From the NCBI GenBank assembly GCA_013400155.1, contig VXBM01000289.1, positions 62,001-126,000 of the forward strand: a stretch of 64,000 nucleotides of DNA. Reading direction: 5' to 3'. Made by a program: the position numbers and the translations under genes. The notes under the pieces were generated by a model. The model had not been told where the DNA came from. It saw nothing but the letters and a program-made list of their open reading frames with translations, and did no database searches. This DNA comes from Helopsaltes ochotensis. Lineage: Eukaryota; Chordata; Aves; Passeriformes; Locustellidae. Below, in pieces: positions 37,792-52,599 of this stretch (within the stretch, counting starts at the first letter, position 1; every line of letters starts with the position of its first letter).

Positions 37792-38533
37792 TGGTTGAAA
37801 TATACATATATATATATATATATTTAGGGTTTATTATAGAACTATTTAGTTGTAATGGAAAGCAGGTATGGAGCAGTTTTGGTTAATATTATCTATAGTA
37901 ATATAGTAGCATGAAAGCATAAAATATCACTTAGGAAAATGCATAGGGAAAAGAAAGCAAGAGAAAGAAAGGATAAGAGTAGAAAGATACATAATCATCA
38001 TCTGTAGATTCTGTTTTTTGAACTGATGGTCTTGATCCATCTTGATCCGTGGGGGTGACAGGTTTGGGGAAGAAGCCAACAAAACACAAAGTCCAATGGG
38101 TTAAAATACACTCTGACTTTGTGGGAATGCTCAGGTACCTCCTCTGGGAGGAGAATATTTCAGTTCTCTGGTGGAAGGCCACAGAAGTGACTCTGGGGGT
38201 GCTTCTAGGGTCTTTAATGGTTTATGATCTCTTCTCAGCTGCCTCTGACATTGATAGGCCTAAGTGTGAATGTGACCCTCCCCTGGAGGAGGGGGCTCTG
38301 ATGTGTGAGGGAGGGAGGGCAATTTGGCATGATAAAAGACACCATCCTGTCTCCACAAGGTCTGCCTCTGATCAGCCTCAAAACCTGGTTTGCAGCCACC
38401 AGGCAGTGACAGTTCATCCCCTCTGTCTTATGCAGACTAGCCATGAGACCCAAAAGCTCCCCTCCCTCCTCCAGGGGTGCAAACCTGCCTCAGCAAAGCA
38501 CCCTGGTGCCTCCCCAAAGGGGCAAATGTTTTG
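37792..38533 (-). mobile_element. Possible LTR-like element
   Basis: A 742-base stretch beside solo LTR copy 2 is flanked by AGTCAG at 37786-37791 and 38534-38539. On the minus strand it would carry an AATAAA (plus TTTATT near 37829) close to its end, and its composition shifts from AT-rich to CT-rich, as in many LTRs. It lacks clean TG...CA ends, so the call is weak. It may instead be unrelated intron sequence with a chance flanking match. Confidence 0.3.
37801..37824. repeat. (TA)n microsatellite
   Basis: About 20 bases of alternating TA preceded by TATACA, in the large intron next to the LTR cluster. Confidence 0.9.
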
Positions 38534-41500
38534 AGTCAGTAATCATTACTCGTCGAGTCTCACAGCATGTCACATAGATGATCCAGAATGAGCTTACCAT
38601 GAATATGCACCACATCTGTTGTGATTTGTCAGGTGTCCAGAGGCAAACTGATGACACTGTTCAAGAATTGCTTCGGACTACCTCTATCTTTGAGTCTCTT
38701 ACAGCTTGGTGGCTGATTTCAGTCCCTGTGGCTTCATATCCCGCTTCCTTTCCATACCCTCCAATGAGACCATTCTGTGTTTCTGCTGAGACTGCCAATT
38801 GTCCTTACAATTAAAGGGAGTATCTTGATGGAAGAAGCTAGGAGGAAGTACATTCATTTGTCATGAAAAATTATTTCCAATATTTAAAATTACTATATAG
38901 ACCTTGGAGATGTTATCTGTGAAATTAGCTTTTTCTATCTCCCTGCTTTGCCCAGTCAAAGCCATCATGCTGAAAGGCAGGCACTGGCACAGTGCATTTT
39001 CTGTCTCATTTCTTTTCCTCTATTCGTCTCAGGGGGAGAGGAAGGACTTGGCATTCATGATGCTCCCTTAATGGACTCTTTCTGCTTGTGGAGATAGGCA
39101 GTCGTCTCTTGGACACTTTGATTGATTGGATGAGGCTATTATGTGATATGGAAATGATATGCAGAAGCACAGCCGTCACCGTAGGCGTGGAAAGATCTTA
39201 TTTGGTGGTGTATATTGGCTGCCCCCAGTCTGCTTGGTTTGTCTGTCTTGTCTCAAATGCAGTTATCTCACAGAGCAGCCCACAGGGTGGTCCTGGTGCG
39301 TCCATTACCACTAGGTACTAGACTCCAAGGCATGGCTCTCCAGAGGGAAACCCTTCTCCCTCTCACTGCTAAGGCATCTGAGAATGTGTAAAGGAAAGAT
39401 AATATTCATATTTTTAATTTTATTTCCTACTAGCATCCTCTTTTTTTTTTTTTTTCTGGGTAATTGAGAACAAGACATTAAAATTGGGAGAAAAGGTGCT
39501 CAAGAGGGAAATTGTATCCTGATAAATCAAATCTTAATATGGGTTGCAGAGTGACTTCCTTCTTTGTGATGATTATAGGCTGTGAGTCAGTGAATAAATA
39601 AAACATAAAACTTAGGAGTTCCATCACATTAAGGCAAAGGTCCTACCACTGAAGGGACACAGCAGCAAGGAATATGTACAAGAAAAGCAACCTCATAGTA
39701 AGAGCTGTTGATTTCATGATGCTTCCATTTTTTATGTCCTTCAGCTTTTGACTTTGGAAGTCCTGCCTGTTAGGGTGAGGTCCTCTTGTGGTCAGCCTGG
39801 ACCCTTTGGGTTACCTACCACACTAATCTTGTGTTCTTGTGATCAACAGCATTTTTCGATTTCTGAACAAGGAGGAATTGTAATTCTTCATGTTGCAATA
39901 CTGCTAAAGGGAGTGAAAGGACAGGGAAGGTTGAAGGCGATTACTGTTGGGTGTTGTATCAAAGCACCAGAGTTTAGGATTCAAACGGAGTCATGTGGAA
40001 TTAGTTAAGTCTGACTGCCTCAATACCCTCAGGTCCCATTTCAAACTGCTGAGAAAGGAAAAATATGGTATTTTAAGCAGTGATTTTTTTATCCACTACC
40101 TTTCATTAAATCAGTAAAATGGAAAATGACAATTCAGCCCTCAGTTGAAAAGCATGTTAGATTGACAGCTCTGGGAGCCCTAGGCTTGTACTTAGAATGA
40201 GAAATATATAGAGTACCTCTCCTTTATATACCTTAGTCATCTTTTGGAGAACTATTTGCATTAGAGGTTATAAAATAGGTCAGTCTTTCTGACTTGCCTG
40301 ATCTTTGGTAGAGCTACAAAGTAGAATGGTGAAAGGAGGAACTCATCTTCTGTAACTCTGATTTCCTTTCCTTTATGTGTCAAACTGCTGAAGACAGAGC
40401 CATGAGGCAGCTTAGTGCACCCAGCCCAGGGAGCAGAGCAAGGTTTGAACTAAGCAGAACAAAATGCAGTTTGTGCTGCATGTATCATCTGCCACATGAG
40501 GACAAGATCTCCCCCTGAACAAGTGACTTGGATAAGGCATGTGCTTGCTAAATAGTGGGAAGGATGCAAGAATACAGAAATGGTTTCAAATATTTTAGCG
40601 TTCTGTGGGTTTTTTTTGGTTTTTTTTTTTAATCTCTGTTGAGAATGTTTGTGACCAAAGAAGAAAAAAATGATCAAAGGAAAGGGTTTTGGCATACTAG
40701 GGAATTTCAAAATATCTAGAGTTTCTGCACAAATCTTACAGTACTGGTTCTGGTTCCTAGAGGTGGAAGCCTAACAGCTCACTACCCTGTCATAGAAACG
40801 TCCAGGTTTCCACCATTTTATTACCATATCTTCAGTGAAATTCTCTTCTGTTGCAATCTGGTCTTTTTGATGCAAACCCCTCAAATCACTGCTACCCCAT
40901 TTCTGCTGGTCAGTTCTCTAGTCCAATTTGTGCAAATTTCCTTTATTCTGCATTTACATTTGATTGTTCTGTCCCCTTGGAGGACTGACCAGTGCTGAAT
41001 TTTACCATTTCTCTCCCTGTCAAGTGTTACTGGAGGATGATTTAGCACTGCATCCAAGGTTCTTGCCTCAAAGCTGTATTTTTAATAATTCCATCTTTTC
41101 TTCATGTTAAACATCGGATTGGTCATCTGAGGGTATGAATAAAGTAAGGCACAGGTAATAGTTGGCAGTTCACTTTTCACCAGTCCCAGTCTGATGCTGG
41201 AAGACCACTGTGGTGTGAAGGAGCTGCCTTAAGCCACCTTAGTGAAGGAGGTAGAGATGGTCCAGAATTCAGTAGGATGGAGATTGACTCCTGTTCCAGT
41301 CTGTTGACCTCTCTTTTACTGAGGTGACATCGTGGTTGTGTATCTTGGTCAAATTCTTGTATGCCATTCCCCTAAGCCTGCCAGATTCCTTCTGCCACCT
41401 TCCAGTTTGATGAAATTTCACATTCCTGTCTGGTGCAGAAGAACTGGGGAGAATGTCCTGAAAGATTTCTTGGGATGTGGGCAAAGGGAACAAGGATAGG

Positions 41501-44500
41501 AGTGAATAGAGCTTTGTTGGTTGGTATTTTTTGTGGGGGGGTGGGGATCATTTTATAACCTGCAAGCTTTTTGGGTAAAGTAATTGTGGAAACAAAAAGG
41601 ATTAAAGTAAAAAGAAACAGAAATGATTTATTGTGACATTTTTAAATGCCTCACTGTTTTCACTTTTTTTATTTTTGTATTTAAGACAAAGGCACTTGGG
41701 CTGCTTTAAAAAAAAATCAAAACATAAAGGGAGACTACAAATAGCCATGTCAAAGAGTAATGAATCCAGCAGACAGAAGGACTTGTGTCCAAATAAAAAA
41801 GGCAGAGAAGTGTAGGCTGGAATTGGTATTGACTGTGCAATGTGCACAGTGCTAATGGACCTGCAGAAGAAACAGGAACATTGCAGCCATAAAGTGAAAA
41901 CCTGGTCCACCGTGAATACAGATGAGATTGGGAAAAACAGTGCTTTTATGGGGCTGCTTTTGCACACATGGCCTCTTGAGCTCACCTGCATATAAAGTCA
42001 GAGTGACAGGATGTAGATTAGCAATCAGCATCCTCATTTAGCCATTTCTCCCTGACTGATTTACACTGCTGTGATTTCTTTTTTCTTTTATCTTTTCCTT
42101 CTGGCTGGTGACAATTTGCTGAGCCCATCTATTCTTTTTTACACTGTTGTTTTTTCTAGAAGCTGTAAAAATCAAAATGCCGATCATTTACCTTTCTTTG
42201 TATGTCTGTGTGTGTGTTTCCTACAGTTCCTACCCTAGTCTGTGCCACCGACCAAGGCTCAGTCAGTAAATCTTCCAGGAGAAGCAGCTTTGAAACTGCT
42301 GCCATGTCCCTTTTGTGGTTGAGTTGGTTTTCCTAGACATCTTTCACTCAGCTTATAGAGATATGCTTGATCTGTGTGCTTGATCAAAGCGTTGGTCAAT
42401 AAAATCCTATTTAACCGGGTGGTACCCATAACTTTCTTTTCCCATGCCTTGAAAGGCAGTATCTTGTTAGGCACTGAAGAGATTGTGCATGTCAAGAACT
42501 GTAGTTCAGCGTCTGCTTGGGTGCCTGGAGGCAACTGTGCTTTTCCCTGCTTCAGCATTGCTTCTGGATTACACACTTGAGCTGTTTCCTCGTGGAGGCT
42601 ACCTAGGGGAGCTTCAGGGCAGGAAGGAAGAACACTCAGATACAACCAGGTGTGGGGGTCCTGGCATTGTGTTTGGAAATGAGATGTTTTCTGTTCCAGC
42701 AGTGAGCTGTAACCTGTTTGAAACATGGGTTGACAATGGACTTTAGGCTGTTCTCTGCCACAGTGTTGTGGGGCCTGCCAAATATCACAGAATTACCTCT
42801 CTCTCTGTAGAAGCCAGAGACAGAGGCTTGGGTGAGTTTTTGTACCTTTGCATACAGATAACTCGTGGGGGACCCTTCAGACTTAAAAAAAGCAGACAAG
42901 GTCATAGCCGGGAGAAAGTCAGGAAGTTGGTGACATCTCTGCCTATCTTTGGGCTATCAGAATATGCTAAATAAAGCCACATTAAACTATTTATAAGGAT
43001 GCAGATTGATAATCCTATACAAACAAGTGCTGTTTTTCCCATATGCAGAGTATTTGATTGATATCATCATAATTTTATATTTTGGGAAACTGTGATATAG
43101 AACTATTAAGACACCTACAGTAAGATTCAAGATTACAAAAGTAATTAGCTACAGACCCTGACTCTGAGAGGATTTTATTTACTGGGATTTATGTGTCTGA
43201 ATCTAAGATATTCCCTAATTTAGTCGTTAGACTCTTAGGGCACTAAGCTACTCTTTCTACCTTGAAAAAGCTATCTGATGTCTCTAAAATAATACTTGCA
43301 GATCTCTGCAGACATGGTAATATAGTCCTGGGATATTTGGATATTATGGCAGTTCCTAGAGATAAATACTTACATATTGTGATAGGATAGAGATAATTCG
43401 TATCAGAACCAGAGTTCCTTCATCTGCTCTTCCTCTCCTTTTTTACCCCACTCAGAAGAGCACTCACGAATCACTTTGGCCTTTCAGCATGCAGTAATGA
43501 AAAGCTGATTACCAGACAGCTCCCCACGGGTCAGCCTCTCTCTTACCCAGCATTGCTCACTCAGCTATTACTCCCTGTGTGTCTGATCAGAATCCAGGGG
43601 TCTCCAACTGACTAAAACGTGGAAGAAGTTAGTAGATGTGCTAATAGGGCAAACTGAAGTTGTATAAGCCTTAACTTAAGGAACAAGTAAAGATTAAGAA
43701 AATGTTATCTGACAGTGAGAGCTAAAACCCCATGATTTCCCGTGGACCAGGGTAAAAGCACAACAAATGCTGTTACTCAGAAACAATTTTGCAAAGCTGC
43801 CCTGCAGATGCTGTTCAGGTGTGTTGCAGTGTATTTGGCACAAAGTTAGGTGTGTGTGTGTTACATCGTGTGTGGTCCTGTTTGCTTTGCAAGACCATCT
43901 GCTGACTGCTGCAGGGGCAGTACCTGCAGATGAGCTGTGAGCTGTGTCACATCAATTCAGCATCTCTGCCGGGCTAGAGAGCAAGTCCGATCTGGGCTTC
44001 TCACAAAACAAGCCTTGACATGTTTGGGACTTCACTAATTCGGTGTTTGGCAAAAGTATGCAATGTAGACGTGCCTTAGACTTCTATATCTGGCTTATAT
44101 AACTACGGGCAAGTTCATTTTTCTGTGCCTTATGTTCCCCAGCTGCAAAAATCTCCCCAAAAAACCAGATAATTAGGACTCTCAAAAATCATAAAAGGGT
44201 GGCAATGTAGAAAAATTCATGGATCACTAACAGCTTCAGATTCTACAATGAGAAAAGCTGAAGACCAGCAAAATGTGCATTTTTTGCTAATATTTGATCT
44301 CCTGTTTCGTAGTTTTTCTTAAGGTTAATGGACACCCTGCAACGGGAACAGGTAGAAACCTAACCTAATGAACGATACTTATTTTTGTGTTATCTAACTA
44401 ATTTTCCTGTTACTGCTACTTGACAGAGTATTTTATTCTTCATCAGAAGACATGGGGGGCACTCTGGGTGTTGTGTGTTAATAATTTGAGTTCATATCCC

Positions 44501-47500
44501 CAAAAGAACAACATTGCCTAGACCTGCAATGTATATTAGAATCTGTAAAGGTCAGAGAATTTCTTTTAAAATAGCAGTAGCTTTCTTCTTCTCCACTTTT
44601 CTACACCTGCAGTGCTAATGAGATTCTTGTGTGGTTGTTGAGACATAGTGCTGTATTTTTTTTTTTTTTTTGAGACACACAAGCAACCTTTTAAAGATAA
44701 AATGCTGTAGTACTTGAGCCACTCAAGGGGAAAAAACTTTCTCATTTCTTTGGCATTGAAAAGGTAAAATTATTCATTGCCCTTTATAAGGCACTAAACA
44801 AATGATGAAATTTTGTATGGTGTGTCAGCGATTGGCTGGATGTATTTAACTCGATAGTGATATGAGATTTACAGAGCACACAAGAAAGGAGCCTTAAATA
44901 GTTTTACCCATTGACCTTTGCCAAGATAATAAAGCCTGAGTATCAACTCCTCACCACTTAAATTGTGTACTAATGAAGTGCCATTGGGAACGCAGCTACA
45001 CTGTGTGCTAGTTAGAAGTATTCCTAGTCACACAAGTAGAAATGTGTATTCAAGAAATACAAGTATAAAAGCTGTAAAGAAAGCACTGTTGTGTAACTTA
45101 GAGTAAAATCCAACAGTATGAAAGAAGTTGGCAATATGAGTTGAAATATAATCAGGAGGCTAAAGGAAGGAATTATGGAGAAAGAAGAGTTCAGTACTTA
45201 CTGATTGGTAAATGATAACCTGAGGAGAGAATGATGAATCAGCTCTCATGGGAGGACTGCCTTCCCAAAGAAAGGGAATTGTTTAAGGAAGTTCACAGGA
45301 CACTTATTATGGAATATTGGGTTAAATGAGGAAAGGAAAATGGTGAATATCATACCATCACAACAATGAGCTAGGGTTTGGTTTTTTTGCTTTATTTTGC
45401 TATAGCGGGAATCATAGAAAAGAGTGGAAATCCCATTTGTTAGACATTGGAAACTGGGATGGCTAAAATGGCAGAGCAAGGCGAGGCTGCTCTACACTTC
45501 AGTGAAATATGCTTTGTAAGAGGACAGGAAGAGAAGGGAGCTCCATGATCTAGCCAGCTCTTCTGCTTCTACCCTGAACCGATCTGTGAAATGTATGCCT
45601 CAGAATCAAAACCTGGAAATGTCTTCCGACTTCAAAAGACCTATTTTCCTTTCTAAATCCTGTTAATGACTGGATCTGTTTTCCTAATTAGCAAATATAT
45701 GAATAAATGTACACAACATGCAAGACGCTGATTACCAAATTAAGTTTTGTTTGGTTCTTAATGTAATTACTTGTTATAATAACTCATACTGGATTAGGAA
45801 GGGTAGAATAGTTAAATGTGTAAAAATAACATTTTGATACCTCATCTTCTTTGCTAGATCTCAGGGAATTGTGGAACAAACTCTGTGTTTAGTCAAACTA
45901 GAAACAATATATGTGGTGTGTGTTACAGTATCAGATGAGAAAAAACTGTTGCTAAGGAAAGTTTTGTCAAATGCACCGTAGGGAAAAGTTGTTGCCAAAA
46001 CCCCTTCAGATAGCAAGCTCAAATCTTAGAAGAGGTATTCACAGACTCACATAAGAAAGAGAAGTATGGGGTGTTGTTTCCAGTTTACTGGTGAGGAGAG
46101 CCTAATGTAAGGTTCATTCTTTCCAGCCAGTGCATAAGCAGAAGCATTAAGTATGCTGCTAACTGTTCATCTTTGTGGCAGATGGAAGACAGAGACCTTT
46201 CTGACTGACAGGCTGTCATCCAAAATATTGTTCATCTGCATAAACCCCCAATACACCAACAAAAACACAGTCCACTATTTAGTTCACTTGCATTTTGTCC
46301 TGCTCTGTCATGGGCTTTAGCCTTTGGCAAATCAGTTAGCTTTGATGAATAAAAGCAGTAAATCCTAACAAACCCCAGTGTTGCCCCCTGTAGTGCATAG
46401 GGGCTCATCAGCTCTTAGAGTGAAATCCAGATATGTAAGTAAGGTGCTTAGGGTGTGAAGTGGCCATTAAGTAAGGATGGTGCTGAGGACAGCCAGTGGG
46501 TGGGGGAAGCAGGGACAGGCTTTGGGTAGCCAGGAGGAGGATGTGCCAGTCTCTTCTGTTGGGTGCAGGCTTGATCTTGCTGCATCCTTGAGCTTGATGC
46601 CCACAGGAATATGAAATCTGCATTCTAAAAACCCACTTCAAGATTGAGATGCCACACAGCTGTATGTGGTCATAGAGCCTGCAGTGTGTTATGAGACATT
46701 GGGCGCTCTGCCGAGTTGCATTGCTTTTACTGCCCCCTCTTCCCATTTAACAGAGGCTTCTTTGTTGCCAGACTCTATACTGCTTGCAACTCTGTATTAC
46801 TTGCCTTGATCTCTCCACGTCAGATTGCGCGCAAAATCTCTCCTCTGCTCTGTCTGAAAGGTTTGCAGGTGACTGTTCACTTGGATTCCTGTATTGTTTG
46901 TGCTGACAACCTTGTATGTTGTGCAGGAAGTTTCAGTGCAATGTTTAAAAGCCGTAGAAGCTTGGGAGCTTCTCACGCTGACAATCTATCACTGAGGGTT
47001 TTTTTTTAAATTATTATTATTTTTTTTTTATTTTGTAATTACATTGGTGGTGTTCTGTTGAGCTGTGTCAGGAGTGGGTGAGAAAAGCACTGTGATTTCC
47101 TCTTCCAGATGCAGATGAAATTAGGGAAGTATGACAGTCCCACAGCAATCCTCCTGGTTTTGGTGCCTTTGTTGGAGCACAGCTGTGCCCAGCAGCTGGT
47201 CTGGAATCAGAGAACCAGGAAATTTGCACAGTTAGCAGATATAAATAGAGAATCTGTAACTATGAGAGATGCTTAACTCTGCAGTAAATAAATCCTAGTC
47301 CAAAAAAAAGGCTAATTGAAATCTTAAAAAACTGTCTTGTGCCTCAATTCTTCCCCTTTTGAGTCTCTCTCTATCTGCAGATTTTGAAAGAAAAACAGGT
47401 GGTGTATCTATAGAGTCTTACCATCTATGTTTCAAGTGATGTCAAGATCAGTCCCCTTTCCGTTTCAGATTTAGATTATTTTTAGGCTTGTCGATTATTT

Positions 47501-49175
47501 TCCAGTTTCCAAAGGAATTATTGACCTCTTCATTATTTAGACTTGTTTGAAATTCTCAGAATTTTTCAGGGTTTGTCTCATAAAAGTACAAGGTGGCAGG
47601 TAGCTCTTGGATCATCCAGAAAATGGGAGGCAGCAGCCCAGTTGTGGTGGACAGTGGATCATGTCCCTGCACAGGCCTGGCTTTGACAGGATGAGCTGTC
47701 TTCTATTTCTGTTTCAGCTTCTGCTGTGAAAGTAGGCCAGTTCAAAAGACATTCCCGAGTGCATCTTAACGCTTTGAAATCGCGTAGAAGACTTCAAATA
47801 ACAGGAATCAAGGACAGGAAAACCATCCTATTAGAAGACCTACTCTTTTTCCTCTTCGGTCAGAGTACGTCAGCTGCTTATTTTAGAAAACAGTTCTTTG
47901 TGGTATACAGCTGTGTCTAATCCTTTCCAGGTGTAAATTAGGAAAAACTTCTTTTCAAACAGTCCTTGCTGATCCAGAATTTGTGCAGATGTGAGTGGTA
48001 ACGTGGGACCTTGTCCAGCAAGTGACAGTGACAGCTGGTGGCAGTGACACTACACAGAAAATCGACTGGGATTTGCTATGTCTCTGCTTTCTTTTCTACC
48101 CCAGGGAGGAGCCAACTGCTGTCCCTTGACAAAAACACATAACAAGTACTTCTCAGGACTAGTGGCACAGGTGAGGAGACAATTGCAGCCTCCTTTGCGA
48201 TCTGATGGCCTCAGGCAGCACTGCCATTTGCCCTTCACTGTGCCCCCAAAGCGTCTGAGCAAGTGCTCTGGTCCCTGGGATCCATGGCCTCTGCATCCCC
48301 ATTTCCTGCTCTGCTCACCCGGCAGCTGGTGGCTTGCTTGATTTCCTAAGTTCCTACAAGCAGCCATTTTGGGGAAAAGCTTGACACTGTCTTTTTCATT
48401 AAATAGACTTGAAATATATACTGAAGTGTATTAATTCCCTAATGCACACAGCTTTTTCACCCTCTGGGCTCTCCCCATAGCCTTGCAGCCCTCCAGGAGC
48501 CCTTAGGAGAAATCAGAGCATGATGTTCAATACAGATGTTGTACTGAACTTTCAGGATCATGATTAAGTTCCAGTGTAAGAGCTTGTGATTTACTTTGTA
48601 TTGAAAACAGAATGTTTCTCTGTAAAAGAGGCCACATACCTGCTTCTGTGGGTGAAGAGCTTCACATCCCTTTGCTCCAGTGATATGGGGACTGATGGCT
48701 TATGTATTAAACTCTGAGATTCTAAACTCTTGAATGACTTGGAGAGATTCTTTTATGAAGGAATTTTTTCTTTATGTATCCTAGGTACTTGTTTTTCATC
48801 ATGAGTCTGACAGTTTTCACTGGCCCTCCCTTGCACATTAAAAGGGGGAGTAAATTGAGCTGTCTTGGGTGATAGTATGGAATTAGATGTCAATACCTGT
48901 TAGAAGTGGATTCCAAATGGTCTGTACCTGACACATAGTACTGCCAGTACAAGAGTTCATTAGGTTCTAGTTTTCCATTAGCAACATCCTTTTAATATAT
49001 TTGGCTCACTTTGTAATGATTGCTTAAGTGAGAATCTAAAACGTGTCATTGAATGAGGTAAATGATATTCTTTCCTACTTTCAGATCAAATAAGGAAAAT
49101 CACAGTGACTTGTTGAAAAGATATCAAGAGTCCTAATTTGTGTCCTTCTCCTTTAGATATTAGGCCAACATTATT

Positions 49176-49299
49176 AGGCCAGGTTGGATGGGGTTTTGAG
49201 CAACCTGGTCTAGTGGAAGGTGTCCCTCCCCATGGTAGGGGGTTGGAACTAGATCTTTAAGGTCCCTTCCAACCCAAAACATTCTATGATTCTGTAATT
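49176..49299 (+). mobile_element. CR1 LINE 3' end fragment (plus strand)
   Basis: This is a well-preserved CR1 3' terminus: AGGTTGGATGGGGTTTTGAG, CAACCTGGTCTAGTGGAAGG, CCCATGGTAGGGGGTTGGAA, TTAAGGTCCCTTCCAACCC, ending in ATTCTATGATTCTGTAA, the diagnostic avian CR1 tail. It is only 124 bases long (severely 5'-truncated). Confidence 0.95.
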
Positions 49300-49975
49300 A
49301 TTAGGGGATCAGTGGTAGCATAATAAAGAGGTACTATTAATTATAGTTTAAACAAAATGGAAACGCAAATACTGACTTGTCTGAACAAGCTTCCTTTGGT
49401 TTAGGTGCATAGCAAGGCCACAAATTCTGCCCGTACTTGAGTCACCAGGAAAGTGATTTGGAACCTGTACCACCAGGTCATGAGTAAATGGTAGATGACT
49501 GACAGTGATTTGCTTCTGGAATAGCTGAAATGTTCAGTAAATCTGTATTACTAGGGTAATTTAGATGGTTTAACTCAGCATTTCTGCATTTGTTCAGTGT
49601 TGGCAGTTTTTTCATCAGAAATTAAGATGACATTATCAATCCTCAAAAGATCCGAGCCTGAACTTTGGCATTATTATGTTCTTTGTTGTTCAGCCTCTTA
49701 TCTGTGACATAAAACTGGAAATCAAATCTGGCTGTTTGAGTCAGTAACCACATCCCTGATGATAATATGTTTTGTCACTTAAAACACACACTTTTGCTTC
49801 ACCAGCAGCTAGTGCTGTAGGAAGCGGCATATAATTAAATGTTGCTGAAAAAGGTGATTGTCAACCCAAATCCAAGAGCTGCAGGTCAAAGCAGCATTTG
49901 CTTCCTTGTGTGCTGTCTACTCTGCCTGCTTCAAAGTTACAGTTTCACCATTAGATGGCAGTTTTAACACCACAG

Positions 49976-50130
49976 ATCACAGAATCAAAGAATATCTTGA
50001 GCTGTAAGGGACCCACAAGGATCATCGAGTCTATCTCCTAGCCCTGCTAAGGATAGCCCCCAAAATAATCCTATGTGTCTGAGAGTATTGTCCAAACATG
50101 TCTTGAATTCTGGATAGCCATGCTTGACTT
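49976..50130 (-). mobile_element. CR1 LINE 3' end fragment (minus strand)
   Basis: ATCACAGAATCAAAGAAT marks the inverted CR1 tail. It is followed by GGGACCCACAAGGATCATCG, CTCCTAGCCCTGC, GATAGCCCCCAAAATAATCC and TTGTCCAAACATGTCTTGAA, typical of CR1 3' regions read antisense. Confidence 0.9.
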
Positions 50131-52551
50131 TGTTTGGAAGAGTGAAGGCTTTGCCTGTCTTCCTTTCGTTATGTATTTTTCTGCTGTATTCCTCCCTTTG
50201 TTATAATCAAAATCAGTCTGGCCGACACGGGAGGGTGTGTGTGCAGGGTAAAGAAGTGAGTGATGTGCTGCGTAAGGCCAGGTGCTGAAGGTGTAACTGT
50301 GTAACCAGGGGAAAGGGTGCCATGTGGCTGGATACAATCCTTGTTGCTTTGATATTGTGCAGAGCCTTGTTCTGACTTGATAAAATTGATGTTAAGGATA
50401 AGTAAGCCCTTAACTGTCACTGAAGATTATGGTATTGTGTATTTGGAAGCACAAATTGTGCGTATTCTAATTTGTTTTGCTCCAAAGCTGGATGGAAATT
50501 GAAAGAATAGTTTGAAAATTATAATGAAATCTTATTTCAGTTTACATGAAGGAATTTTCTGATGTGCTTTGTTTATTTCCTGATGCAGATAATTTGCTTT
50601 TTTTGCTGTTCTTTGTATTGGCATTTGCACAGTAACAGGAGAAAGAAAAATATGAAAGATATGAAAAAAAGAAATACCATATTCTGATGCCATGAACTGT
50701 AGGAGGGGGAAATCTGACAGGTGAAGTACATACAGATAGTTAGGTTTAGATTATTTTATGCAATGTACTCAATTTTAAACTAAAGGTATCCCAATAGGCA
50801 GCTGTTACAGTCAGGCTCAAACAGGGCCTGTTGTTACGAAATAATTTTTGTCTAAATCATTTCTGAAATTGTACAGGAGCCTTTAGAATATAGAAACTTC
50901 CAGACTATGAGTTCTTCTATTTCCTGATATTGGCTTTAATTCAACTTTACCTCCCTTGTGGGAAGGCTTCTGTGTGGTGTCCCAAATATTTTTCAAATTG
51001 GAGGCCATCTGGGACACCAAGGCTTGATACCAGTTTCACAGGAGGTTCCATTCTCATGCTTCAGCCACAGGTAACAGCTGTTGGCTCCCCTTACCACTCT
51101 GTCCTTGTAGAACTTTGAGTGCTTGTTGTCTCCTGGGCTGGATTGTGTGACTCCTTGAAATGTGGGCAGATGTGAGGGGCACATCCATGTGGCTGTTCCT
51201 AACTCCTCCTGCTTGCCTGGGTAGCAGCCAGATTCTTCTCCTGCAGTTCAAGGCTGCATTTGCAGAGTTGCAGCCCAGCTTTCTCAACCCCTTTCCAGTG
51301 GGTACAGAAACAGTAAGGGTGCAGATTGCAGACAGCCCAAGACAAGAAGCTAGCAACAAGAAGTGGAAAAACTGAAAGAATGCCTTCAGATCTAACTACT
51401 TCTTTTCTTTTTCCCCAGTTTTAATTCATAATTATTAATGGTTTTACCTCTATAGAGAAATACCATGTGAGGAGCAGGAAACATCAGACTCTCTCCCCAC
51501 TACTTTTTTGTCTTTGTATAATGAGGGAAGAGAAAATTTTCATCCTTGAAGTAAACACAATTTGCTGGTAGGGCCAGTTCTGGTCAGGCTTTCTCAGAGC
51601 CTGGAAAACCTCATGATGGATTTGCCACAGCCTTTATACAAAGTTAATCTGATAGTCACGCTCCCATCTGCTTTTCCCATGCTTTGTTAGATTGTGTTGG
51701 ACTCTGTTCTGATAATCTCACTTCCTCTGATACACTTTGGAGGTTTGGCCAAAAAATACACGGGAAAGTGTTCTCCAGTCCTTCAAACACATACTGGAAC
51801 TGGCCATCCCCCACATTTACCTTGGCTTCCATCTTTGGTCTGATTAATTTCTTTCCTTTTATTACCAAGGTAACTCTTACTAGGTGCCAATTTCATATTC
51901 ATATCAACAAGAGCTAATTGCTGTAAAAGTATTGTGCATCTAATATCCTTTATGGGTAATTTTCAGCAAATAGGTAGTCACCTGGCCTTACCTGTGATCC
52001 CACTTACCTAAATGGAATGGGTTTTGCAATTCAGTCTCCTAGTTCCAACTCTTTTGCACTTAGGGGCCTGAGAGACATTTTACGTGAAAGCAAACTGTTT
52101 TTTCCACTGTACAGAATGTTGAGACTGTGGCTGTTGATGTTTTTATCAAACATCTAAGTTTTCATTAGGATTCAGAGTCTATTCTTAGAGATTGCACTTT
52201 GTCTGTCACCCAGATTAGCAAATATGTCATATTTGTGATGGGTAGCTTTATTCCTCCCTTTGTCCCAGACTTTCTCAGAGCACAGGCAGCCCTGCAGGTC
52301 ATTGTAAACAGTGATTTTTGGGTGTGGAAAACGCAGTCTTAGTTTGAGATTATAAAATTGCTATTTTTCTCTGTCTTAAGGAATTTCTGGTCTTTAGGAA
52401 TAAATAAATAGTTGATGTTTGAATTTATTCCCCCACCCTTGTGACAGAGATATCAACTGTACCGTCCTTAATGCTTTTCTGAATAGAACAACGACTAACA
52501 CTGATGTGGGTGGGGGACCAATTATTCCTTGCTATTGCTCGGTGAGTATTT

Positions 52552-52599
52552 CAGGTTCTCAATCTCATAAAGAGATTGTTCAAGACCACGGAGAACCTG
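52552..52599. repeat. Interrupted inverted repeat (9-bp outer, 5-bp inner stem)
   Basis: CAGGTTCTC (52552-52560) and GAGAACCTG (52591-52599) pair exactly, with AATCT/AGATT directly inside on the left side, making a two-part hairpin. No known element is recognised. Confidence 0.6.

Noticed and set aside
38049..38534. 161-residue plus-strand ORF
   Set aside because: It lies inside the possible LTR-like element, on the opposite strand, and its residues match nothing I know.
42259..42726. 155-residue minus-strand ORF
   Set aside because: No domain or family resemblance, no splice or promoter context, and a chance frame of this size is plausible in 64 kb.
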